This document shows positions 1 through 11,939 of a DNA stretch of 64,000 nt, piece by piece (position 1 is the stretch's first letter; each line of letters starts with the position of its first letter). Source of the stretch: Ptiloglossa arizonensis. Its lineage: Eukaryota > Arthropoda > Insecta > Hymenoptera > Colletidae. Made by a program: the position numbers and the translations under genes. The stretch spans positions 1 to 64,000 of the forward strand of contig NW_027479676.1 in the NCBI RefSeq assembly GCF_051014685.1, written 5' to 3'. The notes under the pieces were generated by a model that saw nothing but the letters and a program-made list of their open reading frames with translations, ran no database searches and was not told where the DNA came from.

Positions 1-180
1 CGTTTGGGGCAGCAGAATTGCGAAAAATTGTTTGCCTTCTCAACCATTTCTTGGCTTCAAACTCCCATATCTCGTGAACGGATTGACCTAACCCAAAAAC
101 TCCTGTTGCGTATGAAAGTAGAAACTCGCCCGATTTCAACGGTATGTGTATTTTTTCCCTAGGCCATTCTGGTTAAGCGA

Positions 181-357
181 TTGGAGCAGCAGAAGTGCGA
201 AAAATTTGTTGTCTTGTCAACCATTTCATAGCTTCAAAGTCCCATATCTCGCGAACGGATTGACCTAACCCAAAAATTCCTATTGCATCTGAAAGTAGAA
301 ACTCGCCCGATTACAACAGTATGTGTATTTTTTAACTGGGCAATTCTGGTTAAGCCA
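181..357 (+). repeat. One representative 177-bp monomer
   Basis: This copy is given as a reference for the numbering used elsewhere (1 = first T of TTGGAGCAGC). It carries the AAGTGCG start, the TTGTTGTCTTG box, CATAGCTTCAAAGTCCC, the invariant core with TCGCGA at monomer 69-74, CCTAACCC at 84-91, CTATTGCATCTGAAAG at about 99-115, and ACTCGCCCGATTAC at 121-134. It then ends atypically in TTTAACTGGGC where most copies have TTTCCCTAGGC. That rare ending is found elsewhere only near 45,660 and ties the left edge of the window to block B. Confidence 0.9.
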
Positions 358-1167
358 TTGGAGCAGCAGAATTGCGAAAAATTTATTCTCTTCTCAACCA
401 TTTCTTAGCTTCAAACTCCCATATCTCGCGAACGGATTGACCTAACCCAAAAATTCCTATTGCATCTGAAAGTAGAAACTCGCCCGATTACAACGGTCTG
501 TGCATTTTTTCCCTAGGCCATTCTGGTTAAGCGTTTGGAGCAGCAGAAGTGCGAAAAATTTGTTGTCTTGTCAACCATTTCTTAGCTTCAAACTGCCATA
601 TCTCGCGAACGGATTGACCTAACCCAAAAATTCCTATTGCATCTGAAAGTAGAAACACGCCCGATTACAACGGTCTGTGCATTTTTTCCCTAGGCAATTC
701 TGGTTAAGCGTTTGGAGGAGCAGAATTCCGAAAAATTTATTCTCTTCTCAACCATTTCTTAGCTTCAAACTCCCATATCTCGCGAACGGATTGACCTAAC
801 CGAAAAATTCCTATTGCATCTGAAAGTAGAAACTCGCCCGATTACAACGGTATGTGCATTTTTTCCCTAGGCCATTCTGGTTAAGCGTTTGGAGCATCAG
901 AATTGCGAAAAATTTATTCTCTTCTCAACCATTTCTTAGCTTCAGACTCCCATATCTCGCGAACGGATTGACCTAACCCAAAAATTCCTATTGCATCTGA
1001 AAGTAGAAACTCGCCCGATTACAACGGTCTGTGCATTTTTTCCCTAGGCCATTCTGGTTAAGCGTTTGGAGCAGCAGAATTGCGAAAAATTTATTCTCTT
1101 CTCAACCATTTCTTAGCTTCAGACTCCCATATCTCGCGAACGGATTGACCTAACCCAAAAATTCCTA

Positions 1168-3010
1168 TTGCATCTGAAAGTAGAAACTAGCCCGATTACA
1201 AAGGTATGTGCATTTTTTCCCTATGCCGTTCTGGTTAAGCGTTGGGAGCAGCAGAATTGCGAAAAATTGTTTGCCTTCTCAACCATTTCTTGGCTTCAAA
1301 CTCCCATATCTCGCGAACGTATTGACCTAACCCAAAAATTCCTGTTGCGTATGAAAGTAGAAACTCGCCCGATTTCAACGGTATGTGTATTTTTTCCCTA
1401 GGCCATTCTGGTTAAGCGTTTGGAGCAGCAGAATTGCGAAAAATTTATTCTCTTCTCAACCATTTCTTAGCTTCAAACTCCCATATCTCGCGACCGGATT
1501 GACCTAACCCAAAAATTCCTATTGTATCTGAAAGTAGAAACTCGCCCGATTACAACGGTATGTGTATTTTTTACCTAGGCCAATCTGGTTAAGCGTTTGG
1601 AGCAGCAGAATTGCGAAAAATTTTTTGCCTTCTCAACCATTTCTTGGCTTCAAACTCCCATATCTCGCGAACGGATTGACATAACCCAAAAATTCCTATT
1701 GCATTTTAAAGTAGAAACTCGCCCGATTACAACGGTATGTGAATTTTTTCCCTATGCCATTCTGGCTAAGCGTTTGGAGCAGCAGAATTGCGAAAAATTT
1801 TTTGCCTTCTCAACCATTTCTTGGCTTCAAACTCCCATATCTCGCGATCGGATTGACCTAACCCAAAAATTCCTGTTGCGTATGAAAGTAGAAACTCGCC
1901 CGATTACAACGGTGTGTGTATTTTTCTCCTAGGCCATTCTGGTTAAGCGATTGGAGCAGCAGAAGTGCGAAAAATTTGTTGTCTTCTCAACCATTTCTTC
2001 GCTTCATAGTCCCATATCTCGCGAACGGATTGACCAAACCCAAAAATTCCTGCTGCGTCTGGAAGTAGAAACTCGCCCGATTACAACGGTATGCGTATTT
2101 TTTCCCTAGGCCATTCTGGTTAAGCGTTTGGAGCAGCAGAAGTGCGAAAAATTTGTTGTCTTGTCAACCATTTCTTAGCTTCAAACTGCCATATCTCGCG
2201 AACGGATTGACCTAACCCAAAAATTCCTATTGCATCTGAAAGTAGAAACTCGCCCGATTACAACGGTCTGTGCATTTTTTCCCTAGGCAATTCTGGTTAA
2301 GCGTTTGGAGGAGCAGAATTCCGAAAAATTTATTCTCTTCTCAACCATTTCTTAGCTTCAAACTCCCATATCTCGCGAACGGATTGACCTAACCGAAAAA
2401 TTCCTATTGCATCTGAAAGTAGAAACTCGCCCGATTACAACGGTATGTGCATTTTTTCCCTAGGCCATTCTGGTTAAGCGTTTGGAGCAGCAGAATTGCG
2501 AAAAATTTATTCTCTTCTCAACCATTTCTTAGCTTCAGACTCCCATATCTCGCGAACGGATTGACCTAACCCAAAAATTCCTATTGCATCTGAAAGTAGA
2601 AACTCGCCCGATTACAACGGTCTGTGCATTTTTTCCCTAGGCCATTCTGGTTAAGCGTTTGGAGCAGCAGAATTGCGAAAAATTTATTCTCTTCTCAACC
2701 ATTTCTTAGCTTCAGACTCCCATATCTCGCGAACGGATTGACCTAACCCAAAAATTCCTATTGCATCTGAAAGTAGAAACTAGCCCGATTACAAAGGTAT
2801 GTGCATTTTTTCCCTATGCCGTTCTGGTTAAGCGTTGGGAGCAGCAGAATTGCGAAAAATTGTTTGCCTTCTCAACCATTTCTTGGCTTCAAACTCCCAT
2901 ATCTCGCGAACGTATTGACCTAACCCAAAAATTCCTGTTGCGTATGAAAGTAGAAACTCGCCCGATTTCAACGGTATGTGTATTTTTTCCCTAGGCCATT
3001 CTGGTTAAGC
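1168..3010 (+). repeat. 9-mer HOR marked by the AAACTAGCCCG variant
   Basis: The rare change of ACTCGCCCG to ACTAGCCCG, followed by ACAAAGGTATG and a CCCTATGCCG ending, occurs at 1,186 and again 1,593 bp (9 monomers) later at 2,779. The neighbouring monomer types between the two marks are in the same order as around 46,869, 48,471, 49,531 and 51,125 in block B. There the spacings are about 9, 6 and 9 monomers, so this unit has expanded by slipped exchange. Confidence 0.8.
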
Positions 3011-6000
3011 GATGGGAGCAGCAGAAGTGCGAAAAATTTGTTGTCTTGTCAACCATTTCTTAGCTTCAAAGTCCCATATCTCGCGAACGGATTGACCTAA
3101 CCCAAAAATTCCTATTGCATCTGAAAGTAGAAACTCGCCCGATTACAACGGTATGTGCATTTTTTCCCTAGGCCATTCTGGTTAAGCGTTTCGAGCAGCA
3201 GAATTGCGAAAAATTTATTCTCTTCTCAACCATTTCTTAGCTTCAAACTCCCATATCTCGCGAACGGATTGACCTAACCCAAAAATTCCTATTGCATCTG
3301 AAAGTAGAAACTCGCCCGATTACAACGGTCTGTGCATTTTTTCCCTAGGCCATTCTGGTTAAGCGTTTGGAGCAGCAGAATTGCGAAAAATTTTTTGCCT
3401 TCTCAACCATTTCTTGACTTCAAACTCCCATATCTCGCGAACGGATTGACCTAACCCAAAAATTCCTATTGCATCGGAAAGTACAAACTCGCCCGATTAC
3501 AACGGTATGTGTATTTTTCCCGTAGGCCATTCTGGTTAAGCGATTGGAGCAGCAGAATTGCGAAAAATTTGTTGTCTTCTCAACCATTTCTTCGCTTCAT
3601 AGTCCCATATCTCGCGAACGGATTGACCTACCCCAAAAATTCCTATTGCATCTGAAAGTAGATACTCCCCCGATTACGACGGTATGTGTATTTTTTCCCT
3701 ATGCCATTCTGGTTAAGCGTTTGGAGCAGCAGAATTGCGAAAGATTTTTTGCCTTCTCAACCATTTCTTGGCTTAAAACTCCCATATCTCGCGAACGGAT
3801 TGACCTAACCCAAAAATTCCTATTGCATCTGAAAGTAGAAACTCGCCCGATTACAACGGTATGTGTATTTTGTCCCTATGCCGTTCTGGTTAAGCGTTTG
3901 GAGCAGCAGAATTGCGTTAAATTTTTTGCCTTCTCAACCATTTCTTGGCTTCATACTCCCATATGTCGCGAACGGATTGACCTAACCCAAAAATTCCTAT
4001 TGCATCTGAAAGTAGAAACTCGCCCGATTACAATGGTATGTGAATTTTTTCCCTAGGCCATTCTCGTTAAGCGTTTGGAGCAGCAGAAGTGCGAAAAATT
4101 TGTGGCCTTCTCAACCATTTCTTGGCTTCAAACTCCCTTATCTTGCGAACGGATTGACCAAACCCAAAAGTTGCTATTGCATTTGAAAGTAGAAACTCGC
4201 CCGATTACAACGGTATGTGTATTTTTACTCTAGGCCATTCTGGTTAAGCGTTTGGAGCAGCAGAATTGCGAAAAATTTTTTGCCTTCTCAACCATTTCTT
4301 GGCTTCATAATACCCTATCTCGCTAACCGATTGACCTAACCCAAAAATTCCTATTGCATCTGAAAGAAGAAACTCGCCCGATTACAACGGTATGTGTATT
4401 TTTTCCCCATGCCATTCTGGTTAAGCGTTTGGAGCAGCAGTATTGCGAAAAATTTATTCTCTTCTCAACCATTTCTTAGCTTCAAACTCCCATATCTCGC
4501 GACCGGATTGACCTAACCCAAAAATTCCTATTGCATCTGAAAGTAGAAACTCGCCCGACTACAACGGTATGTGTATTTTTTACCTAGGCCAATCTGGTTA
4601 AGCGTTTGGAGCAGCAGAATTGCGAAAAATTTTTTGCCTTCCCAACCATTTCTTGGCTTCAAACTCCCATATCTCGCGAACGGATTGACCTAACCCAAAA
4701 ATTCCTGTTGCGTATGAAAGTAGAAACTCGCCCGATTACAACGGTCTGTGCATTTTTTCCCTAGGCCATCCTGGTTAAGCGTTTGGAGGAGCAGAATTCC
4801 GAAAAATTTATTCTCTTCTCAACCATTTCTTAGCTTCAAACTCCCATATCTCGCGAACGGATTGACCTAACCGAAAAATTCCTATTGCATCTGAAAGTAG
4901 AAACTCGCCCGATTACAACGGTATGTGCATTTTTTCCCTAGGCCATTCTGGTTAAGCGTTTGGAGCAGCAGAATTGCGAAAAATTTATTCTCTTCTCAAC
5001 CATTTCTTAGCTTCAGACTCCCATATCTCGCGAACGGATTGACCTAACCCAAAAATTCCTATTGCATCTGAAAGTAGAAACTCGCCCGATTACAAAGGTA
5101 TGTGCATTTTTTCCCTATGCCGTTCTGGTTAAGCGTTGGGAGCAGCAGAATTGCGAAAAATTGTTTGCCTTCTCAACCATTTCTTGGCTTCAAACTCCCA
5201 TATCTCGCGAACGTATTGACCTAACCCAAAAATTCCTGTTGCGTATGAAAGTAGAAACTCGCCCGATTTCAACGGTATGTGTATTTTTTCCCTAGGCCAT
5301 TCTGGTTAAGCGATTGGAGCAGCAGAAGTGCGAAAAATTTGTTGTCTTGTCAACCATTTCTTAGCTTCAAAGTCCCATATCTCGCGAACGGATTGACCTA
5401 ACCCAAAAATTCCTATTGCATCTGAAAGTAGAAACTCGCCCGATTACAACGGTATGTGCATTTTTTCCCTAGGCCATTCTGGTTAAGCGTTTCGAGCAGC
5501 AGAAGTGCGAAAAATTTGTTGTCTTCTCAATCATTTCTTAGCTTCAAACTCCCATATCTCGCGAACGGATTGACCTAACCCAAAAATTCCTATTGCATCG
5601 GAAAGTAGAAACTCGCCCGATTACAACAGTATGTGTATTTTTTCCCTAGGTAATTCTGGTTAAGCGATTGGAGCAGCAGAATAGCGAAAAATTTATTCTC
5701 TTCTCAACCATTTCTTAGCTTCAAACTCCCATATCTCGCGAACGGATTGACCTAACCGAAAAATTCCTATTGCATCTGAAAGTAGAAACTCGCCCGATTA
5801 CAACGGTATGTGCATTTTTCCCCTAGGCCATTCTGGTTAAGCGTTTGGAGCAGCAGAATTGCGAAAAATTTATTCTCTTCTCAACCATTTCTTAGCTTCA
5901 GACTCCCATATCTCGCGAACGGATTGACCTAACCCAAAAATTCCTATTGCATCTGAAAGTAGAAACTCGCCCGATTACAACGGTCTGTGCATTTTTTCCC

Positions 6001-6552
6001 TAGGCCATTCTGGTTAAGCGTTTGGAGCCGCAGAATTGCGAAAAATTTATTCTCTTCTCAACCATTTCTTAGCTTCAAACTCCCATATCTTGCGAACGGA
6101 TTGACCTAACCCAAAAATTCCTATTGCATCTGAAAGTAGAAACTCGCCCGATTACAACGGTATGTGTATTTTTTCCCTAGGCCAATCTGGTTAAGCGTTT
6201 GGAGCAGCAGAATTGCGAAAAATTTTTTGCCTTCTCAACCATTTCTTGGCTTAAAACTCCCATATCTCGCGAACGGATTGACCTAACCCAAAAATTCCTA
6301 TTGCATCTGAAAGTAGAAACTCGCCCGATTACAACAGTCTGTGCATTTTTTCCCTAGGCCATTCTGGTTAAGCGTTTGGAGCAGCAGAATTGCGAAAAAT
6401 TTTTTGCCTTCTCAACCATTTCTTGGCTTCAAACTCCCATATCTCGCGAACGGATTGACCTAACCCAAAAATTCCTATTGCATCGGAAAGTAGAAACTCG
6501 CCCGATTACAAAGGTATGTGTATTTTTCCCCTAGGCCATTCTGGTTAAGCGA

Positions 6553-8145
6553 TTGGAGCAGCAGAATTACGAAAAATTTGTTGTCTTCTCAACCATTTCT
6601 TCGCTTCATAGTCCCATATCTCGCGAACGGATTGACCTACCCCAAAAATTCCTATTGCATCTGAAAGTAGAAACTCCCCCGATTACGACGGTATGTGTAT
6701 TTTTTCCCTATGCCATTCTGGTTAAGCGTTTGGAGCAGCAGAATTGCGAAAAATTGTTTGCCTTCTCAACCATTTCTTGGCTTCAAACTCCCATATCTCG
6801 CGAACGGATTGACCTAACCCAAAAATTCCTGTTGCGTATGAAAGTAGAAACTCGCCCGATTACAACGGTATGTGTATTTTTTCCCTAGGCCATTCTGGTT
6901 AAGCGATTGGAGCAGCAGAATTGCGAAAAATTTGTTCTCTTCTCAACCATTTCTTAGCTTCAAACTCCCATATCTCGCGAACGGATTGACCTAACCCAAA
7001 AATTGCTATTGCATTTGAAAGTAGAAACTCGCCCGATTACAACGGTATGTGTATTTTTGCCCTATGCCATTCTGGTTAAGCGTTTGGAGCAGCATAATTG
7101 CGGAAAATTTTTTGCCTTCTCAACCATTTCTTGGCTTCAAACTACCATATCTCGCGAACGGACTGACCTAACCCAAAAATTCCTATTGCATCTGAAAGTA
7201 GAAACTCGCCCGATTACAACGGTCTGTGCATTTTTTCCCTAGGCCATTCTGGTTAAGCGATTGGAGCAGCAGAATTGCGAAAAATTTGTTCTCTTCTCAA
7301 CCATTTCTTAGCTTCAAACTCCCATATCTCGCGAACGGATTGACCTAACCCAAAAATTCCTATTGCATCGGAAAGTAGAAACTCGCCCGATTACAAAGGT
7401 ATGTGTATTTTTCCCCTAGGCCATTCTGGTTAAGCGATTGGAGCAGCAGAATTACGAAAAATTTGTTGTCTTCTCAACCATTTCTTCGCTTCATAGTCCC
7501 ATATCTCGCGAACGGATTGACCTACCCCAAAAATTCCTATTGCATCTGAAAGTAGAAACTCCCCCGATTACGACGGTATGTGTATTTTTTCCCTATGCCA
7601 TTCTGGTTAAGCGTTTGGAGCAGCAGAATTGCGAAAAATTGTTTGCCTTCTCAACCATTTCTTGGCTTCAAACTCCCATATCTCGCGAACGGATTGACCT
7701 AACCCAAAAATTCCTGTTGCGTATGAAAGTAGAAACTCGCCCGATTACAACGGTATGTGTATTTTTTCCCTAGGCCATTCTGGTTAAGCGATTGGAGCAG
7801 CAGAATTGCGATAAATTTGTTCTCTTCTCAACCATTTCTTAGCTTCAAACTCCCATATCTCGCGAACGGATTGACCTAACCCAAAAATTGCTATTGCATT
7901 TGAAAGTAGAAACTCGCCCGATTACAACGGTATGTGTATTTTTGCCCTATGCCATTCTGGTTAAGCGTTTGGAGCAGCATAATTGCGGAAAATTTTTTGC
8001 CTTCTCAACCATTTCTTGGCTTCAAACTACCATATCTCGCGAACGGACTGACCTAACCCAAAAATTCCTATTGCATCTGAAAGTAGAAACTCGCCCGATT
8101 ACAATGGTATGTGTATTTTTCCCCTAGGCCATTCTGGTTAAGCGT
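6553..8145 (+). repeat. 5-mer HOR (885 bp), one full and one four-monomer copy
   Basis: Five distinct monomers follow in order: an AATTACGAAAAATTTGTTGTC type with CATAGTCCC and CTCCCCCGATTACGACGG; a TTGTTTGCC/TTGCGTATG type; a TTGTTCTCTTC/GCTATTGCATTTG type; a CATAATTGCGGAAAA type with CTACCATATC and CGGACTGACC; and a TTGTTCTCTTC type with GCATCGGAAAG. The second copy starts exactly 885 bp later at 7,438. It keeps the first four types, carries GCGATAAATTTG at its third monomer, and leaves the pattern at about 8,146. The same cassette recurs at 54,366, 55,249, about 56,137, 59,852, 60,737, 62,507 and 63,392. Confidence 0.88.
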
Positions 8146-11145
8146 TTGGAGCAGCAGAATTGCGAAAAATTTTTTGCGTTCTTAAACATTTCTTGGCTTC
8201 AACCTCCCTTATCTTGCGAACGGATTGACCTAACCCAAAAATTGCTATTGCGTTTGAAAGTAGAAACTCGCCCGATTACAACGGTACGTGTATTTTTACT
8301 CTAGGCCATTCAGGTTAAGCGTTTGGAGCAGCAGAATTGCGAAAAATTTTTTGCCTTCTCAACCATTTCTTGGCTTCATAATACCCTATCTCGCTAACCG
8401 ATTGACCTAACCCAAAAATTCCTATTGCATCTGAAAGTAGAAACTCGCCCGATTACAACGGTATGCGTATTTTTTCCCTAGGCCATTCTGGTTAAGTGAT
8501 TGGAGCAGCAGAAGTGCGAAAAATTTGTTGTCTTGTCAACCATTTCTTAGCTTTAAACTGCCATGTCTCGCGAACGGATTGACCTAACCCAAAAATTCCT
8601 ATTGCATCTGACAGTAGAAACTCGCCCGATTACAACGGTCTGTGCATTTTTTCCCTAGGCCATTCTGGTTAAGCGTTTGGAGGAGCAGAATTGCGAAAAA
8701 TTTATTCTCTTCTCAACCATTTCTTAGCTTCAAACTCCCATATCTCGCGAACGGATTGACCTAACCGAAAAATTCCTATTGCATCTGAAAGTAGAAACTC
8801 GCCCGATTACAAGGGTATGTGCATTTTTTCCCTAGGCCATTCTTGTTAAGCGTTTGGAGCAGCAGAATTGCGAAAAATTTATTCTCTTCTCAACCATTTC
8901 TTAGCTTCAAACTCCCATATCTCGCGAACGGATTGACCGAACCCAAAAATTCCTATTGCATCTGAAAGTAGAAACTCGCCCGATTACAACGGTCTGTGCA
9001 TTTTTTCCCTAGGCCATTCTGGTTAAGCGCTTGGAGCAGCAGAATTGCGAAAAATTTATTCTCTTCTCAACCATTTCTTAGCTTCAAACTCCCATATCTT
9101 GCGAACGGATTGACCTAACCCAAAAATTCCTATTGCATCTGAAAGTAGAAACTCGCCAGATTACAACGGTATGTGTATTTTTTTTCCCTAGGCCAATCTG
9201 GTTAAGCGTTTGGAGCAGCAGAATTGCGAAAAATTTTTTGCCTTCTCAACCATTTCTTGGCTTCAAACTCCCATATCTCGCGAACGGATTGACCTAACCC
9301 AAAAATTCCTATTGCATCTGAAAGTAGAAACTCGCCCGATTACAAAGGTATGTGTATTTTTTCCCTATGCCATTCTGGTTAAGCGTTTGGAGCAGCAGAA
9401 TTGCGAAAAATTGTTTGACTTCTCAACCATTATTTGGCTTCAAACTCCCATATCTCGCGAACGGATTGACCTAACCCAAAAATTCCTGTTGCGTATGAAA
9501 GTAGAAACTTGCCCGATTACAACGGTATGTGTATTTTTTCCCTAGGCCATTCTCGTTAAGCGTTTGGAGCAGCAGAATTGCGAAAAATTTATTCTCTTCT
9601 CAACCATTTCTTAGCTTCAAACTCCCATATCTCGCGAACGCATTGATCTAACCAGAAAATTCCTATTGCATCTGAAAGTAGAAACTCGCCCGATTACAAT
9701 GGTATGTGTATTTTTCCCCTAGGCCATTCTGGTTAAGCGTTTGGAGCAGCAGAATTGCGAAAAATTTTTTGCGTTCTTAAACATTTCTTGGCTTCAACCT
9801 CCCTTATCTTGCGAACGTATTGACCTAACCCAAAAATTGCTATTGCATTTGAAAGTAGAAACTCGCCCGATTACAACGGTACGTGTATTTTTACTCTAGG
9901 CCATTCAGGTTAAGCGTTTGGAGCAGCAGAATTGCGAAAAATTTTTTGCCTTCTCAACCATTTCTTGGCTTCATAATACCCTATCTCGCTAACCGATTGA
10001 CCTAACCCAAAAATTCCTATTGCATCTGAAAGTAGAAACTCGCCCGATTACAACGGTATGCGTATTTTTTCCCTAGGCCATTCTGGTTAAGTGATTGGAG
10101 CAGCAGAATTGCGAAAAATTTGTTGTCTTGTCAACCATTTCTTAGCTCCAAACTGCCATATCTCGCGAACGGATTGACCTAACCCAAAAATTCCTATTGC
10201 ATCTGACAGTAGAAACTCGCCCGATTACAACGGTCTGTACATTTTTTCCCTAGGCCATTCTGGTTAAGCGTTTGGAGGAGCAGAATTGCGAAAAATTTAT
10301 TCTCTTCTCAACCATTTCTTAGCTTCAAACTCCCATATCTCGCGAACGGATTGACCTAACCGAAAAATTCCTATTGCATCTGAAAGGAGAAACTCGCCCG
10401 ATTACAAGGGTATGTGCATTTTTTCCCTAGGCCATTCTGGTTAAGCGTTTGGAGCAGCAGAATTGCGAAAAATTTATTCTCTTCTCAACCATTTCTTAGC
10501 TTCAAACTCCCATATCTCGCGAACGGATTGACCGAACCCAAAAATTCCTATTGCATCTGAAAGTAGAAACTCGCCCGATTACAACGGTCTGTGCATTTTT
10601 TCCCTAGGCCATTCTGGTTAAGCGTTTGGAGCAGCAGAATTGCGAAAAATTTATTCTCTTCTCAACCATTTCTTAGCTTCAAACTCCCATATCTTGCGAA
10701 CGGATTGACCTAACCCAAAAATTCCTATTGCATCTGAAAGTAGAAACTCGCCCGATTACAACGGTATGTGTATTTTTTTTCCCTAGGCCAATCTGGTTAA
10801 GCGTTTGGAGCAGCAGAGTTGCGAAAAATTTTTTGCCTTCTCAACCATTTCTTGGCTTCAAACTCCCATATCTCGCGAACGGATTGACCTAACCCAAAAA
10901 TTCCTATTGCATCTGAAAGTAGAAACTCGCCCGATTACAAAGGTATGTGTATTTTTTCCCTATGCCATTCTGGTTAAGCGTTTGGAGCAGCAGAATTGCG
11001 AAAAATTGTTTGCCTTCTCAACCATTATTTGGCTTCAAACTCCCATATCTCGCGAACGGATTGATCTAACCCAAAAATTCCTGTTGCGTATGAAAGTAGA
11101 AACTCGCCCGATTACAACGGTATGTGTATTTTTTCCCTAGACCAT
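8070..11145 (+). repeat. 9-mer HOR (1,595 bp) in tandem, second copy incomplete
   Basis: Positions 8,070-9,664 and 9,665-11,145 repeat with a spacing of 1,595 bp, which is nine monomers plus two extra T. Shared marks include GCGTTCTTAAAC (near 8,177 and 9,772), GTACGTGTATTTTTACTC, the TAATACCCTATCTCGCTAAC monomer, GGTTAAGTGATTGG, GAGGAGCAG, ACAAGGGTATG and the eight-T ending GTATTTTTTTTCCC (near 9,177 and 10,772). The copies differ at scattered single bases, for example GCGCTTGG versus GCGTTTGG. The match ends near 11,145, where the second copy continues with a TTGTTTGCC monomer in place of TTATTCTC. Confidence 0.87.
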
Positions 11146-11500
11146 TCTGGTTAAGCGTTTGGAGCAGCAGAATTGCGAAAAATTGTTTGCCTTCTCAACC
11201 ATTTCTTGGCTTCAAACTCCCATATCTCGCGAACGGATTGACTTAACCCAAAAATTCCTGTTGCGTATGAAAGTAGAAACTTGCCCGATTACAACGGTCT
11301 GTGCATTTTTTCCCTAGGCCATTCTGGTTAAGCGTTTGGAGGAGCAGAATTGCGAAAAATTTATTCTCTTCTCAACCATTTCTTAGCTTCAAACTCCCAT
11401 ATCTCGCGAACGGATTGACCTAACCGAAAAATTCCTATTGCATCTGAAAGGAGAAACTCGCCCGATTACAAGGGTATGTGCATTTTTTCCCTAGGCCATT
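10271..11500 (+). repeat. 6-mer HOR marked by GAGGAGCAG and GAAAGGAGAAAC
   Basis: The pair of marks GAGGAGCAG and, in the same monomer, GAAAGGAGAAAC with ACAAGGGTATG occurs from 10,271 and again 1,064 bp later at 11,335 (six monomers plus the two-T insertion). The same marked monomer recurs near 15,410, 16,468, 17,357, 21,430, 24,792, 25,856 and 26,742, at 5- or 6-monomer steps inside its local clusters. It is therefore a useful anchor for aligning this part of the array. Confidence 0.8.
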
Positions 11501-11939
11501 CTGGTTAAGCGTTTGGAGCAGCAGAATTGCGAAAAATTGTTTGCCTTCTCAACCATTTCTTGGCTTCAAACTCCCATATCTCGCGAACGGATTGACCTAA
11601 CCCAAAAATTCCTGTTGCGTATGAAAGTAGAAACTTGCCCGATTACAACGGTATGTGTATTTTTTCCCTAGGCCATTCTCGTTAAGCGTTTGGAGCGGCA
11701 GAATTGCGAAAAATTTATTCTCTTCTCAACCATTTCTTAGCTTCAAACTCCCATATCTCGCGAACGCATTGATCTAACCAAAAAATTCCTATTGCATCTG
11801 AAAGTAGAAACTCGCCCGATTACAACGGTATGTGTATTTTTTACCTAGGCCAATCTTGTTAAGCGTTTGGAGCAGCAGAATTGCGAAAAATTTTTTGCCT
11901 TCGCAACCATTTCTTGGCTTCAAACTCCCATATCTCGCG

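Larger units (their letters stand above)
1..9690 (+). repeat. Block A: indel-free HOR mosaic, counterpart of block B
   Basis: This stretch matches 45,330-58,380 piece by piece with changing offsets. Positions 1 to about 550 match at +45,329 (shared rarities TCTCGTGAACGG and TTTAACTGGGC). About 541-3,045 matches at +45,683 (shared AAACTAGCCCG copies). About 3,012-4,740 matches at about +48,345 (shared CCCGTAGGCC). About 5,820-7,437 matches at +47,813, and about 8,130-9,690 at +48,695. Each offset step is a whole number of 177-bp monomers apart from small indels. Relative to block B this block lacks 2 monomers near 550, 15 near 3,045, 2 near 4,740 and 5 near 8,100, and has 5 extra near 4,930-5,820. 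Monomer register inside it is clean. Confidence 0.85.

Noticed and set aside
18..115. Origin of the monomer from an internal half-unit duplication
   Set aside because: Both halves contain AAAAATT followed by a T-rich stretch, about 72 bases apart, but the similarity does not extend beyond the A/T run.
3544..4056. Open frame of 170 codons and dozens of similar 64-114 codon frames as protein genes
   Set aside because: They begin at TTG, or at chance ATG, inside satellite monomers. They repeat the same 59-residue period and are opened or closed by single-base monomer variants. They show stops, frameshifts and non-synonymous changes freely, and have no ribosome binding or promoter context.
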